A stretch of DNA of 64,000 nucleotides, from the NCBI GenBank assembly GCA_035763125.1, contig DASUBU010000211.1, positions 4,427-68,426 of the forward strand, in the 5' to 3' direction. Position numbers and translations under genes: made by a program. The stretch is from SMAG-U1939 sp035763125. Its GTDB lineage: Bacteria > Chloroflexota > Ktedonobacteria > Ktedonobacterales > JADMIN01. A model generated the notes under the pieces. It worked only from the letters and a program-made list of their open reading frames with translations. It searched no databases and was not told the origin of the DNA. Shown here in pieces: positions 15,856-25,288 of the stretch (its first letter is position 1; every line of letters begins with the position of its first letter).

Positions 15856-17073
15856 ATGTCCATCCGTCGTGTGCTCGCGCTCTCGATCCGCATCGTGCGG
15901 CAGTTCGCCCGCGACCGGCGCACGCTCGCGCTGCTCTTCGGCGCGCCGCTGCTGGTGATGACGCTGCTGAACTTCGTGCTGAACAACAGCACTGCGAGTC
16001 TCACACTCGGCATCGTGCCGCCAGATGGGCCTGTCGGCCAGGGAGTGACGGGGCAGATCCAGGAGCTGCTCGCCTCCCAATCGGAGCTGACGATCAAGCC
16101 CATCGCGCGCGACGATGTGGACGCGGCCATCAAGCGCGGCGACGCCGACGGCGTGCTGGTCTTCCCGCCGGTGCTCGCGTTCGGCGCGCCGGCTCCGGTG
16201 CTGCGCCTGGACGGCTCGAATCCAGCCGCCGCGCGCCAACTGAGCGGCCTCGTCGCGCAGCTCGTCACCGCGCTCCAGCACCAATATCAGTTCGCACCCA
16301 GCGCGCTTGCCAGCCCCAGTGCGTCTACCTCGTCCGCCGCCGCGAGTGCCCAGGAAACGCAGGCCGCGGTCCAGGCCGCGCCGCGACCCGTGCCGATCAC
16401 CACGCCGCCGCCGACGGTGGTGCCGCAGGGCCAGGCGCTGGCGGTCAGCTATCTCTACGGCGGGCCGGAGTACACGCAGACCGACGCGTTCGCGCCGCTG
16501 CTGATCGGCATCTTCGCGTTCTTCTTCGTCTTCCTGCTGACCTCGGTGGCGTTCCTGCGCGAACGCTCGCAGGGGACCATCGAGCGGCTGATGGTCTCGC
16601 CGCTGAGCAAGGCGGAGCTGGTGCTGGGCTACGTGCTGGGCTTCACGCTCTTCGCTCTGCTGCAATCCCTCATCATCCTGCTCTTCGTGGTGGGCGTGCT
16701 GCGTGTGCACTACGCTGGCAACCTGGGGCTGATCTTCCTGGTGACGCTGGTGCTGACGATCGGCGGGGTGAACATGGGTATCTTCGCCTCGGCCTTCGCG
16801 CGCAACGAGCTACAGGTGATCCAGTTCATTCCGCTGCTGCTGGTGCCGCAGATATTGCTGGGCGGGCTGTTCTTCCCGGTGGCGACGCTGCCGGTGGTGC
16901 TCAAGCAGCTCGCCTACGCCTTCCCGCTGACCTACGCCAACTTCGCGCTGAAGGATGTGATGCTCAAAGGAATGGGGCTGTCCGACGTGTGGCCCGATCT
17001 GGTCTTCATTGCCGGCTTCGCCGTGCTGATGGTGCTGCTGGCCGCGCTCTCGCTGCGCCAGGAGCGCGCATAG
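15856..17073 (+). CDS. ABC-2 type transporter permease
   Basis: A 405-residue permease. A first TM (LALLFGAPLLVMTLLNFVL, near residue 30) is followed by a large extracytoplasmic domain (about 45-205) with an Ala/Ser/Pro-rich stretch, then five TMs from IGIFAFFFVFLLTSVAF onwards. RERSQGTIERLMVSPLSKAELVLGY is the conserved ABC-2 coupling loop. It is the membrane partner of the ATPase at 14451. The start is ATG 15856 with GGAGGGTGG upstream; the earlier in-frame ATG at 15820 is poorer. It is the last gene of the TetR-linked operon. Confidence 0.92.
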   Translation: MSIRRVLALSIRIVRQFARDRRTLALLFGAPLLVMTLLNFVLNNSTASLTLGIVPPDGPVGQGVTGQIQELLASQSELTIKPIARDDVDAAIKRGDADGVLVFPPVLAFGAPAPVLRLDGSNPAAARQLSGLVAQLVTALQHQYQFAPSALASPSASTSSAAASAQETQAAVQAAPRPVPITTPPPTVVPQGQALAVSYLYGGPEYTQTDAFAPLLIGIFAFFFVFLLTSVAFLRERSQGTIERLMVSPLSKAELVLGYVLGFTLFALLQSLIILLFVVGVLRVHYAGNLGLIFLVTLVLTIGGVNMGIFASAFARNELQVIQFIPLLLVPQILLGGLFFPVATLPVVLKQLAYAFPLTYANFALKDVMLKGMGLSDVWPDLVFIAGFAVLMVLLAALSLRQERA

Positions 17074-17086
17074 GGGACCGGCACGT

Positions 17087-17212
17087 GGGCGTGCGCAGCA
17101 CGCCCCTACGGATGCCAAGGGTAGTGCGCGTGCGACATTCTGTAGGGGCGTCTTGCGGACGCCCTGCCCGCAGCCGCGTATGCTGTCTGTAGGGGCGATG
17201 CACGCATCGCCC
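17087..17212. repeat. cluster of three GTAGGGGCG hairpin repeats
   Basis: Three short inverted repeats follow the permease gene: 17087-17105 (GGGCGTG/CACGCCC, inverted orientation), 17146-17164 (GGGCGTC/GACGCCC) and 17193-17212 (GGGCGATG/CATCGCCC). Each adjoins TGTAGGGGCG or its complement. The stems differ but always pair. Further copies are at about 43393 and 61366. They look like a REP-type dispersed repeat, which may act here as a terminator. Confidence 0.7.
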
Positions 17213-18002
17213 GCTCGCCCGTCCCTCGCGCGCGACACCTCGCGCGCAGGCGCCTCGCCTCACCGCACCGCCCGAACGGGCACCACCGCCGCCTTGGCGT
17301 CGTCGGCGCCAGCTCGGTAAGCGCACCCGCTGCCACAGCGACTACGTGCGATGCTCGTGGCCCGGGATTCGTTCTCCGGCACTGCAGGCGAGAATCATAG
17401 TCCCTTGTCCGCGGTGCCAGCCACAGCCGCACTTTAGACTGGCGAGGTGCGAGTTGGCCCTCATTTGTGTGGCCGCTCGTGCATACTTGGCATGTGGCGT
17501 GCGGAGATGCGGCCACTACGCTGTCGCGTCTGCTCCGCAGCACTGCCGCCAGGGACGGGGAGAAGGGCGAGCCAAGGGCTGAGGACCGTGCTTCCGCATT
17601 CCCGCTTGACCGCTGTATCACCAAGATGGAGGATTCAGCGGAGTCCAGTGTCTCTCTCCAAGAAGGGCAGCCGCGGACGCGGCAGCCTCCCTCGTGTGGC
17701 TGCAGACGCGCGGGGGTGTCAGCCAGATGCCGGGTTGTGGTCGCCGTCTGCCCGCGGCGCCCGCCCGGCGTTTCTGTGCCGGCTGTGTCTGCGCGGTGCT
17801 GGTTCCGCTCGTGTCGTTCCCAGGTGGACGCCGATTGGGCTAGCTCCCCCGTGCCCCGCCGGCGCCCTGTGTGACGATCATGGCCGCACACACGTCGCAG
17901 TCCCCAGGACCGCGTTGACCCTCGCCCCGGCGGGCGCGTACACTGCGAGCGTGCCCGCATGGCCGCTTGAGGGCCGGCACGGCGCCGAGGGAAGGCAGAT
18001 TC
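17213..18002. other. 790-bp region without a recognisable gene
   Basis: Open frames exist on both strands but none has family-like composition, a ribosome binding site and a plausible start together. No RNA gene was recognised. It could hold decayed coding sequence or the upstream control region of the histidine kinase. Confidence 0.4.
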
Positions 18003-20903
18003 ATGGCAGCCACGACCAACGAGACGACTGTGCGGCGGACGCGCACCCGGCAGCGGACACCTGAGCCCACGCCAGATGCCGCGCCCTCCGTGCCCACACC
18101 GGACGCGAGTGCAGCGCAGACGGCCTCCGCGCTGGTGGATGCGTCCGTGGATCGCCCAGCCCTTCCCGCCGCTCGCGGGCGCGCACTCGCGCCTGCGCAC
18201 GACTCCGTTCCTGCTGCCGACCCCGCGGCTCTATCCGCTGCCAGTGGGTCGTCCGCCGAGGTAGCCGTCGAGGTGGCACCCTCGTCGCCGGCTGCCAAAC
18301 GCGTGCGCCGCACATCCGGTCCGGCTCGCGCGAGCCATATTCCAGGGCTGGCCGAGCGTGCCCGCCAGGCTTCCGCGCTGCCGCCGCTGCTGCCCCTCTC
18401 CGATTCGCTCGCGCTGGCGCTGCCCGGCATGCGCCACGCTCTGCTCAATCGTCCGTTCGACGACGCCGTACGGATCGTGGCGGAGAGCTTCGCCGTCGCG
18501 CTGGCGCCAGCCGCGATCCAGATCTGGATCGCCGATCCCGCGGCCTGGAGCGCCGAGCAGGATCGCGCCGGCGGTCACGAGCTGAGCCCGCTGCTGCGCA
18601 CTCGTGCTGTCGCCGCCGTCCCTGCCCCTGCCCCTGCCCCTGCCCCTGCCCCTGCCCTCGCCGCCGAGATGCCTGAAGCCGAGACCACAGAGCCAGCGCC
18701 AGCCGTGCAGCCCGATGCGCTGATCGCCGAGGTCGCCGCGCACCGCCGGCCGCTGCTGCTCTTCGACGCCGCCGCGCATCCACTGGCGGGCGACTGGCCC
18801 GCGCGCATCGCGTCCCTCACCAGCGCCCACACGCCCGCCGGCGGCTCTGGTCCCGCGGAAACACCTGCCGCGGGCACGCGCGATACAGGCAGCCCGCTCG
18901 ACCCGCTCGGCACGCTCGCCGCCTATCCGCTGCGCGTGCGCGGGCAGTTGCTGGGCGCGCTGGTGGTCGGCAGTGCCGCTCGGCTCGGGCCGCGCCAGCT
19001 CCAGTCGCTCGACGAGATCGCCGATCTCACCGCGCTGGCCGCCGACCGCGATCGCCTGCTCAGCTACTCGCAGAGCCAGGAGGTTGTCGCGCAGACGGTG
19101 GTGCGCCACGCGCCGGTCGCCATCGCCGCACTCACCGGTCGCGAGCATAGCGTTGCGCTTGCCAACGCCGCCTTCGGCCAGTTGATCGGCCACGACGGCG
19201 CATCCCCAGTTTCCGGCCGCTGTCTGCGCGAGATCGTTCCCCAGCGTGCCGCCGAGCTGGCCGCCAGTCTGCGGCTGGATGCCGTGCTGGAGGGCGGCGA
19301 GCCGCAGGCGATGATCGAGCTGCCGCTGCACTCGCCCGAGCGTGGCCTCAGCTACTGGAACGTCACCAGCTCGCCGCTGCCCGGATCTGGAACGGGCGCC
19401 GGTGGCGTGCTGGTGGCCGCGGTGGATGTCACGCGGCAGGTGCTCGCCCGCCAGCGCGCCCAGGAGGTGGCCGAGGTCGCCCAGGAGCGCATCGGCCAGA
19501 TGCTCGCGCTGCACGCCACCTCGCTCGACGTCGCCAGCCAGCTCGGCGCTGATCCCAGCGAGCTGCTGGCCGACATCCTGCGCCGCTCGATCGCCCTGCT
19601 CGGCGCGCGCGCTGGTGCCGTCTACGTGCGCGATCCACGCCATGACGAGCTGGAGGTGATCGTCTGCCAGGGCTTGCGCGGCGATTATGCCGGCAGCCGG
19701 ATGCGGCTGGGCGAGGGACTGGCCGGCCGTGTGGCGCAGACCGGCAAGGGCGTGATCGTTGACGACTACCCGACCTCGCCGCTGCGCGACGCGATCTACG
19801 AGGGTGAAGCTTTCCGCTCGGTGATCGCCGTCCCGCTGCGCCATCGCAGCCAGGTGGTCGGCGTGCTGGATGTGCTGGACGATGCCGAGCGCCGCACCTT
19901 CACCGATGACGATCTGTGGCTGCTAGACCTCTTCGCAGCGCAGGCCGCCCAGGCGATTGAGAACGCCCGCACGTATGTCGAGCTGGAGCGCGCCTACCGC
20001 AAGCAGCGCGAGCTTGACCGCCTGAAGGACGACTTCATCGCCACGGCTTCGCACGAGCTGCGCACTCCGCTGACGGGCATTCAGGGCTTCATTGATCTGC
20101 TGCTGGATTATCCCGGCTCGCGCGACGATCCCCGCGCGCTCGATTTCCTGCGCCGCGCGGCGGCCTCCACCGAGGAGCTGGCCGAGATTGCCGAGCGACT
20201 GCTCCAGACGTCGCGGCTCGACTCCGGCCGGCTGGAGCTGCACATCGGGCCGGTGCGACTGGCGCCTGTGGTGGACGAGGTGCTGCGCGCGTACCGCGAG
20301 TTGCAGGCCGCGCAGGGCGGCACGCACGAGCTGGTTGCCGAAGTGCCGCCGCAGCTCTACGTCCGCGCCGATCTCGGCCGGCTCAAAGAAGTGCTCGATA
20401 ATCTGGTGGGCAACGCGATCAAGTATAGCCCGCGTGGGGGGGTGGTGCTGGCGCGCTGCGTGCCGGCGCAGTTCGATGCACCCGCCGCCGAGGATGGGCT
20501 TGCCGACCGGCCAACGCTCGTCCTGCGGCAGGTGTCGGAGGCGCAGTCGGCCGCCGAGCACGACCCGGAGGCGCCGCTACCTGCGGTGGCCGCGGCAGCG
20601 GCGGCCGAGCCATACTACATCATCAGTGTGCGCGACGAAGGAATGGGCATCCCGCCAGGCGAGCGCGAACGGCTCTTCGGGCGCTTCTCGCGCGGCGACT
20701 CGGCGCGCGCGAGCCAGATTCGCGGCACGGGCCTGGGGCTCTACATCTGCCGGCAGATCATGCGCGCGATGGCCGGAGACATCTGGCTGCAGGAGAGCAC
20801 GCCGGGCCAGGGCAGCACGTTCGCGCTCGTACTGCCAGCCGGCATCCCAACCGGCGACGGCGCGACGCTGGTCACCGCGCCTGAGGCGGCCCTGGAGCGC
20901 TAA
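18003..20903 (+). CDS. GAF-PAS-GAF sensor histidine kinase
   Basis: A 966-residue soluble kinase. The N-terminal 110 residues are low-complexity. A GAF-like region follows (about 150-350), interrupted by a Pro-Ala repeat and a disordered insert, then a PAS domain (about 365-480) and a second, well-conserved GAF (about 515-655; LGARAGAVYVRD). HisKA has His684 in TASHELRTPLTG. HATPase_c has N-box LVGNAIKYSP, G1 RDEGMGIP and G2 GTGLGLYI, with a 50-residue insert between N and G1. No transmembrane segment is seen, and no response regulator is adjacent, so it is an orphan kinase. Confidence 0.92.
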   Translation: MAATTNETTVRRTRTRQRTPEPTPDAAPSVPTPDASAAQTASALVDASVDRPALPAARGRALAPAHDSVPAADPAALSAASGSSAEVAVEVAPSSPAAKRVRRTSGPARASHIPGLAERARQASALPPLLPLSDSLALALPGMRHALLNRPFDDAVRIVAESFAVALAPAAIQIWIADPAAWSAEQDRAGGHELSPLLRTRAVAAVPAPAPAPAPAPALAAEMPEAETTEPAPAVQPDALIAEVAAHRRPLLLFDAAAHPLAGDWPARIASLTSAHTPAGGSGPAETPAAGTRDTGSPLDPLGTLAAYPLRVRGQLLGALVVGSAARLGPRQLQSLDEIADLTALAADRDRLLSYSQSQEVVAQTVVRHAPVAIAALTGREHSVALANAAFGQLIGHDGASPVSGRCLREIVPQRAAELAASLRLDAVLEGGEPQAMIELPLHSPERGLSYWNVTSSPLPGSGTGAGGVLVAAVDVTRQVLARQRAQEVAEVAQERIGQMLALHATSLDVASQLGADPSELLADILRRSIALLGARAGAVYVRDPRHDELEVIVCQGLRGDYAGSRMRLGEGLAGRVAQTGKGVIVDDYPTSPLRDAIYEGEAFRSVIAVPLRHRSQVVGVLDVLDDAERRTFTDDDLWLLDLFAAQAAQAIENARTYVELERAYRKQRELDRLKDDFIATASHELRTPLTGIQGFIDLLLDYPGSRDDPRALDFLRRAAASTEELAEIAERLLQTSRLDSGRLELHIGPVRLAPVVDEVLRAYRELQAAQGGTHELVAEVPPQLYVRADLGRLKEVLDNLVGNAIKYSPRGGVVLARCVPAQFDAPAAEDGLADRPTLVLRQVSEAQSAAEHDPEAPLPAVAAAAAAEPYYIISVRDEGMGIPPGERERLFGRFSRGDSARASQIRGTGLGLYICRQIMRAMAGDIWLQESTPGQGSTFALVLPAGIPTGDGATLVTAPEAALER
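18621..18657 (+). repeat. hexanucleotide tandem repeat (CCTGCC)6 in the kinase gene
   Basis: Six perfect copies of a 6-bp unit encode a Pro-Ala dipeptide run in the first sensory region of the kinase. In-frame unit gain or loss would change linker length without a frameshift. Confidence 0.85.
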
Positions 20904-21064
20904 CTACCGTGGTGCGGGATAACAGGCGGTGTGCTGCGTGCCCGACGCGGATGTGATACGGTTGATCTCGCATAGCTCAAGTAGCGTACACCTGAGCCAG
21001 ACGGGGCAAACACGCCGGTGACGACTGCGATCCCTGCTTCAGAAGCAGCAGACGGGAGGAAATC

Positions 21065-21451
21065 GTGGACGGCGAGAATGCGAATAGGGACAACCTCAAT
21101 GAGGATGATCAGGGAGATCTCCGTCACCCTGATGACGCAATCAAACGCATTGTCGGCCACGAAGTGTCAGCCCTCAACCGTCACCCTGGGACGTACACGC
21201 TGAGCGGTTCATTCGTGTTTGTACCCTTAGTTGGCAAACCTTCCCAGCCCGCTGGGATGCCCATAAGTGGGGACAGCCCCATTGAGGCGCTGGAACTAAT
21301 GCCTCGGACATATAGTTGTCTGACGCGCGCGGGCTTGTGGCGTGTGTCGGACGTAGCATCACTCAGCGACGAACAGTTGCTCGGGATTCGCAACTTTACC
21401 GCCGAGTGTCTGGACGATCTCCGCGAGCGATTGAGCGTCTCTTTTACATAG
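21065..21451 (+). CDS. small protein with RNA polymerase alpha-CTD-like domain
   Basis: A 128-residue protein. Residues 1-70 are charged then Gly/Pro-rich and unassigned. Residues 72-124 match the helix-hairpin-helix fold of the RNA polymerase alpha subunit C-terminal domain: PIEALELMPRTYSCLTRAG, then LSDEQLLGIRNFTAECLDDL. Arg81 aligns with E. coli Arg265, a key DNA contact, but the NLGKKS loop reads NFTAEC, losing several other contacts. No alpha NTD is present. GTG 21065 follows GGAGGAAATC closely. It could modulate transcription or simply use the fold for protein binding. It stands alone between a kinase and a methyltransferase. Confidence 0.78.
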   Translation: MDGENANRDNLNEDDQGDLRHPDDAIKRIVGHEVSALNRHPGTYTLSGSFVFVPLVGKPSQPAGMPISGDSPIEALELMPRTYSCLTRAGLWRVSDVASLSDEQLLGIRNFTAECLDDLRERLSVSFT

Positions 21452-21524
21452 AACGCCCACCATAGTCACGCCATTTCACTTGGGGGAGCCTGCGCTTGGC
21501 CCCATCCCATCGCCAACACTACAC

Positions 21525-22361
21525 ATGCGCATGAGTTCATCAAACGCTGCATCGGCGCTCGCGCGGCTGCGTGCCCGACTCGCGCACCTCTACGCCCTCG
21601 CCGATGAGACGCTGCCGATTCCCGGCACGTCCCGCCCCTATACCATCACATTGCCCGCCAGCCCCGACGATCCGCTCGACCGTTTTGCCGCTAGTACTCA
21701 GCCGCGCGTTTCGGCGCAGTCCACGCGACGGGCAGAGCCCCGTGAGCTCTCGGCGGTTGCGCTCGCGGCGGGGCAGGCGCGCCTCACCGTCGCGGCGGGC
21801 GTTCATATGCCGTACTGGGCGCTCCTATGGCCGAGCGGACTGGCGCTGGCGGAAGCGCTGCTGGCAGAATCGGAGGCCGTCCAGGGCCGGCGCGCGCTGG
21901 AGCTAGGCTGCGGGCTGGGTGTGACGGCCACCGCCGCGCTGGCGGCCGGCGCCCGCTTGACTGCCGCGGACTGCTATGCCGAGGCGCTACTCTTCGCCCG
22001 CTACAACGCGCTGCGCAACGCCGGCCGCGCCCCGCGCACGCTGCTGCTCGACTGGCGCACGGAGGCGGGCCGTGCCGCTTGCCTTGCCGCCGGACCGTTT
22101 GATCTGCTGTTGGCCGCCGACGTGCTCTACGAGATGGAGAATCTCGCGCCACTGCTTGGGCTTGTGCCGCGCTTGCTCGTGCCCGGCGGCGCATGCTGGC
22201 TGGCGGAGCCGGGCCGGCGCGTCTCGCTGGCGTTCGTCGCGGCGGCGCGCGAGGCCGGCTGGCGGGATCATGAGACGATCTTCGATCGCGCCTGGCCGCC
22301 AGATGGCGACGAGGCGCGGGTCGCCGTCCACCGCTTCACGCTGCCGGATTTGTCGGGCTAG
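21525..22361 (+). CDS. class I SAM-dependent methyltransferase (METTL/PrmA-like)
   Basis: A 278-residue protein. An N-terminal helical arm (about 95 residues) precedes the Rossmann core: MPYWALLWPSGLALAEALL, motif I LELGCGLGVTATAAL, DCYAEALLFARYNALRN, and LLLAADVLYEMENL. This combination resembles protein N-methyltransferases of the METTL16-family/Nnt1 or PrmA type. The substrate is unknown. The start is uncertain: ATG 21525 is used, ATG 21531 and a TTG at 21480 are alternatives, and none has a strong ribosome binding site. It converges on the Pro-rich protein gene. Confidence 0.82.
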   Translation: MRMSSSNAASALARLRARLAHLYALADETLPIPGTSRPYTITLPASPDDPLDRFAASTQPRVSAQSTRRAEPRELSAVALAAGQARLTVAAGVHMPYWALLWPSGLALAEALLAESEAVQGRRALELGCGLGVTATAALAAGARLTAADCYAEALLFARYNALRNAGRAPRTLLLDWRTEAGRAACLAAGPFDLLLAADVLYEMENLAPLLGLVPRLLVPGGACWLAEPGRRVSLAFVAAAREAGWRDHETIFDRAWPPDGDEARVAVHRFTLPDLSG

Positions 22362-22367
22362 CCGGCG

Positions 22368-22937
22368 CTACCTGCCGAGCAGGTGCTGCAACCCAAGGGG
22401 GCTGAGGGCAGTGAGCAGCCAGCCTACCACCAGTGAGGCCACGCTGAGCACGCCCGAGAAGATGCGCTGCCGCCGCTCGGCCGCCTGCACCTGCTGGCCA
22501 ATCAGGCTATCCACCAGCCGGCCAAAGGCGGGATCGTCGCGCATCCAACTACGCAGTGTCTCCAGCCGGCCGATCTGCATGCTGAGATTGCTCGCGATAA
22601 CCTCTGGCGGCGGAGGCGCGGCAGCGGGCGGTGCGGACGGCGGCGCGTAGGGCACGCCACCATAGGAAGCCCCTGGCGCGGGCGCCTGAGCTGGGGCAGG
22701 GGGTGGCGGTGGGTAGGGCGCTGGCTGTGCCTCGGTTGCCGGCGGTGCGCTGCTCGCCACGGGGGATGGCGCCTGCTCTTCCTCGCGCGCCGCGCCGTAG
22801 CCCACGCCTGCCGGTGCGCCGCGTGCCCGCTGGCGGTCCGCCTGCTCACCCGCTTGCTTACTCGCTGCGCGCTCCAGCTCGGCGATTGCCTCGTCCAACG
22901 CCGAGGCCAGCCCCTTCGCATATGTGCCGTCTGCCAT
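22368..22937 (-). CDS. Pro-rich protein with C-terminal transmembrane helix
   Basis: A 189-residue protein, not assigned to a family. Residues 1-40 are a predicted charged helix (ALDEAIAELERAASKQAGEQ), 45-110 are Pro/Ala/Tyr-rich and disordered, 112-160 are helical (SMQIGRLETLRSWMRDD), and 162-180 form one hydrophobic helix near the C-terminus, giving a tail-anchored topology. GGGAGG precedes the ATG. It is divergent from another Pro-rich membrane protein at 23169, and the two may be functionally linked. Confidence 0.65.
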   Translation of the reverse strand: MADGTYAKGLASALDEAIAELERAASKQAGEQADRQRARGAPAGVGYGAAREEEQAPSPVASSAPPATEAQPAPYPPPPPAPAQAPAPGASYGGVPYAPPSAPPAAAPPPPEVIASNLSMQIGRLETLRSWMRDDPAFGRLVDSLIGQQVQAAERRQRIFSGVLSVASLVVGWLLTALSPLGLQHLLGR

Positions 22938-23168
22938 CGAACATCCTCCCTTGTGGTGGGGTGCGCTCCCTCAGAGCGCATCATCCGCACCCGCCAGCGC
23001 ATCCTACACAGCCCATAATGGCCCGTCAACGGTCCGGCACGCTGGCATGGGCGTCGGGCGCGTGGCCCGCGAGATGCATAGTGCTGCGCTGGCAGAGGAG
23101 CCGCGCACAGCGCCACAGCCGAAGGGCAGCCGGACGCCGATGGCCGCGCGACGAGCAGGGAGGCGCGC

Positions 23169-23879
23169 ATGGACGACGGGCAGCAGCCCTTTGACGACTC
23201 AGATCAGCCGACGGAGCCACAGCCGATCGTGCGGCCGCCGCAGCCGCCACGCCAGCCCCGTCACACACCTGGTCTCGGCGCTTCACGCGGCCGGCCGTCG
23301 TCCGCTCCGCGTGGTCCAGGCAGCCAGGGCGCTGGGCCGTCGCTGCCGTCGCTGCCCCCCCTGCCGCCCACCGCCAGGCGTTGGCAGCCGGAAGGCGGTG
23401 TGCGCCCTGAGTGGCCAACCGAGGGACGAGACACGCGCTCGCGAGCACGATTCGAGCGCGCCATTGCCGCCGCGCGCCAGCGCCAGCTCAGCCTCGGCTG
23501 TGGCGCGCTGGCGACGCTGCTGCTGCTGGGGACGCTGGTGCTCGCCGCGCTCACAGGCAGCTTCTCCGGCCTTGGCGGCTCGCCGCTCGTGCCGCAGCCC
23601 AGCATCCAGGCCGCTCCGCACCCGACCGTGACGCCGCTGCCGACGCCCACCGCCACGCGCACCCCGACCCCGACGCCCACCCCGCCGCCGACTCCCACTC
23701 CATCTCCCAGCCCCACGGCCACGCCTGAGCCAAGCCCGACCGAGAGCCCGGTTCCGACCGACACGCCGGAAGCAACGCCCAGTGATACGCCTGAGCCGTT
23801 CCCGACTGACACGCCTGAACAAATCCCGACCGAGCTACCGGTCCCGACTGAGATGCCGACTCCACCTTCGGGGCCCTAA
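23169..23879 (+). CDS. single-pass protein with Pro/Thr-rich extracytoplasmic tail
   Basis: A 236-residue protein. The cytoplasmic part (1-105) is Pro/Arg-rich. One TM helix follows at about 107-130 (LGCGALATLLLLGTLVLAAL). The outer part (140-236) consists of P-T/P-S repeats of the TPTPTP, TDTPE type, a pattern common in surface proteins of Chloroflexota and likely glycosylated or wall-spanning. No enzymatic domain is present. The gene is the first of several Pro-rich surface proteins in this part of the window. Confidence 0.7.
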   Translation: MDDGQQPFDDSDQPTEPQPIVRPPQPPRQPRHTPGLGASRGRPSSAPRGPGSQGAGPSLPSLPPLPPTARRWQPEGGVRPEWPTEGRDTRSRARFERAIAAARQRQLSLGCGALATLLLLGTLVLAALTGSFSGLGGSPLVPQPSIQAAPHPTVTPLPTPTATRTPTPTPTPPPTPTPSPSPTATPEPSPTESPVPTDTPEATPSDTPEPFPTDTPEQIPTELPVPTEMPTPPSGP

Positions 23880-24025
23880 TGCGCTCCGCATGATGGCCCT
23901 TGCCTGCCCAACGAACAGCCGATATACTGGCCCCGCGAGACGTCCGCTCGGCAGGCGCCGGCTATGTAATGCCACCGCGCCGCACTCGGCCGAATGCTAG
24001 GGCGTCTCGTCGGGGGAGGGTGGGC

Positions 24026-25288
24026 ATGAGAAAGCGCACGTTCGCGCGCAGGGCGCTGGCGAGGGCCGTGGGGGCGCTGTGGCTGCTGCTCGGCACCGCG
24101 AGCGCCACCGGGCTGGCGGCGGTCCCGGTCGCGCACGCCGCCGGCTCGTGCGACAACGGCTGCATTCATTGGGATTCAAGTATGATCTACGCCGGCCAGA
24201 ACAACGGCTATCCTGAGGGGCCGGTCGGAGAGCATGCGCTGGTACATGGGGAGGGTTTCAGCGCCGAGACGGGGCAGGCGCTCACGTTCAAGGTGGTCAA
24301 GGGTGACGTCAACAATAGTACTGATTCGGAGTTCTGCAAGCTCGAGCCCACCAAGGTGCCGCTCAATGGCACTGCGACGCCCGACGGCTCCGGAAACTTC
24401 GACTTCGGCTTCGACTGGCCGGGAGGCGCTGGCAGCGGCCAGTGGAGCATCTGCGCCTACCGCGCCGCCGACAGCTCGACCATCTTCAACGTAGATGACG
24501 GCCCCTTTGCGGTGCTCTCGTCGCAGCCGCCTTCGCTCAGCCTCTCAAAGAGTACGGTCGCGCCTGGCGCGCATCTGACCATCACCGGAAAACACTGGCT
24601 GCCTGCGCAGGGCAACATCTTCGTCTATGTCGGCCCCTGCGCCGATTGCGATGGCGCACCGGTGGCTTCGGCGATGGTCAGCTCCGCCGCCGACGGCTCG
24701 TTCTCGGTCACGCTGCCGATTCCGGCCAATACGTCGCCCAATAGCTACATCGCTAGCGCGCATACCCAGACCGGCGTGCTCGATATCGGCCCCCATGGTC
24801 CACACGTCAAGATTGCCATACCGGCGCCGACAGCTACGCCCAAACCGACAGCCACCGCAACCAGCGCGCCAACCGCGACCGCTGTGCCGTCCGCTGGCAC
24901 CGGGAGCACGTCTACGAGCGGTGGGGCCGGCGGCTCGGCGACGGTGATCGCACTACTGGCATTCGCGGCGCTGCTGCTGGCGGTGATCACTGTGCTGGTC
25001 GTGACGCTGGTGCGCCGGGGCAAGCGGCCGCAAACCGGACCACCGGGCAACTTCGGCGGACCAGGCGGGCCTGGTGGCGGCTACGGGCAGGCTCCAGTAG
25101 GTGCCTATCCGCCCGCGCCGGGGACCTATCCGCCGGCGGGCGGCGCCTATCCGACGCCACCTGGGAGCTACCCAACGCCTCCTGGCGGCCAGACGATGCC
25201 GGGCCAGTATGGCCAGCCCGAGCCCTGGCATCCAGGCGACAACGACGCGCCGACCATCCAGACGCCGGCCGACCCCTACGGGCGCTGA
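24026..25288 (+). CDS. secreted/membrane-anchored surface protein with Ig-like region and Pro/Gly/Tyr-rich tail
   Basis: A 420-residue protein. A twin-Arg-like basic N-terminus and hydrophobic core (ALWLLLGTASATGLAAVPVAHA) form a signal peptide cut near AHA-AG. The outer domain (about 40-265) includes a beta-rich segment resembling bacterial Ig/IPT repeats (SLSKSTVAPGAHLTITGKHW). A Thr/Pro linker follows, one TM helix (VIALLAFAALLLAVITVLVV), and a cytoplasmic tail of about 85 residues with repeated YPxPPG motifs. ATG 24026 follows GGGGGAGGG. Its 3' end overlaps that of truB by 13 bp. Confidence 0.72.
   Translation: MRKRTFARRALARAVGALWLLLGTASATGLAAVPVAHAAGSCDNGCIHWDSSMIYAGQNNGYPEGPVGEHALVHGEGFSAETGQALTFKVVKGDVNNSTDSEFCKLEPTKVPLNGTATPDGSGNFDFGFDWPGGAGSGQWSICAYRAADSSTIFNVDDGPFAVLSSQPPSLSLSKSTVAPGAHLTITGKHWLPAQGNIFVYVGPCADCDGAPVASAMVSSAADGSFSVTLPIPANTSPNSYIASAHTQTGVLDIGPHGPHVKIAIPAPTATPKPTATATSAPTATAVPSAGTGSTSTSGGAGGSATVIALLAFAALLLAVITVLVVTLVRRGKRPQTGPPGNFGGPGGPGGGYGQAPVGAYPPAPGTYPPAGGAYPTPPGSYPTPPGGQTMPGQYGQPEPWHPGDNDAPTIQTPADPYGR

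Noticed and set aside
17106..18200. Long minus-strand ORF over the gap and into the kinase gene
   Set aside because: Cys/Arg-rich composition typical of a GC-driven antisense frame; overlaps the start of a well-supported kinase.
18231..19844. 537-codon ORF antisense to the histidine kinase
   Set aside because: His/Gln/Arg-rich mirror of a GC-rich coding strand; no family pattern.
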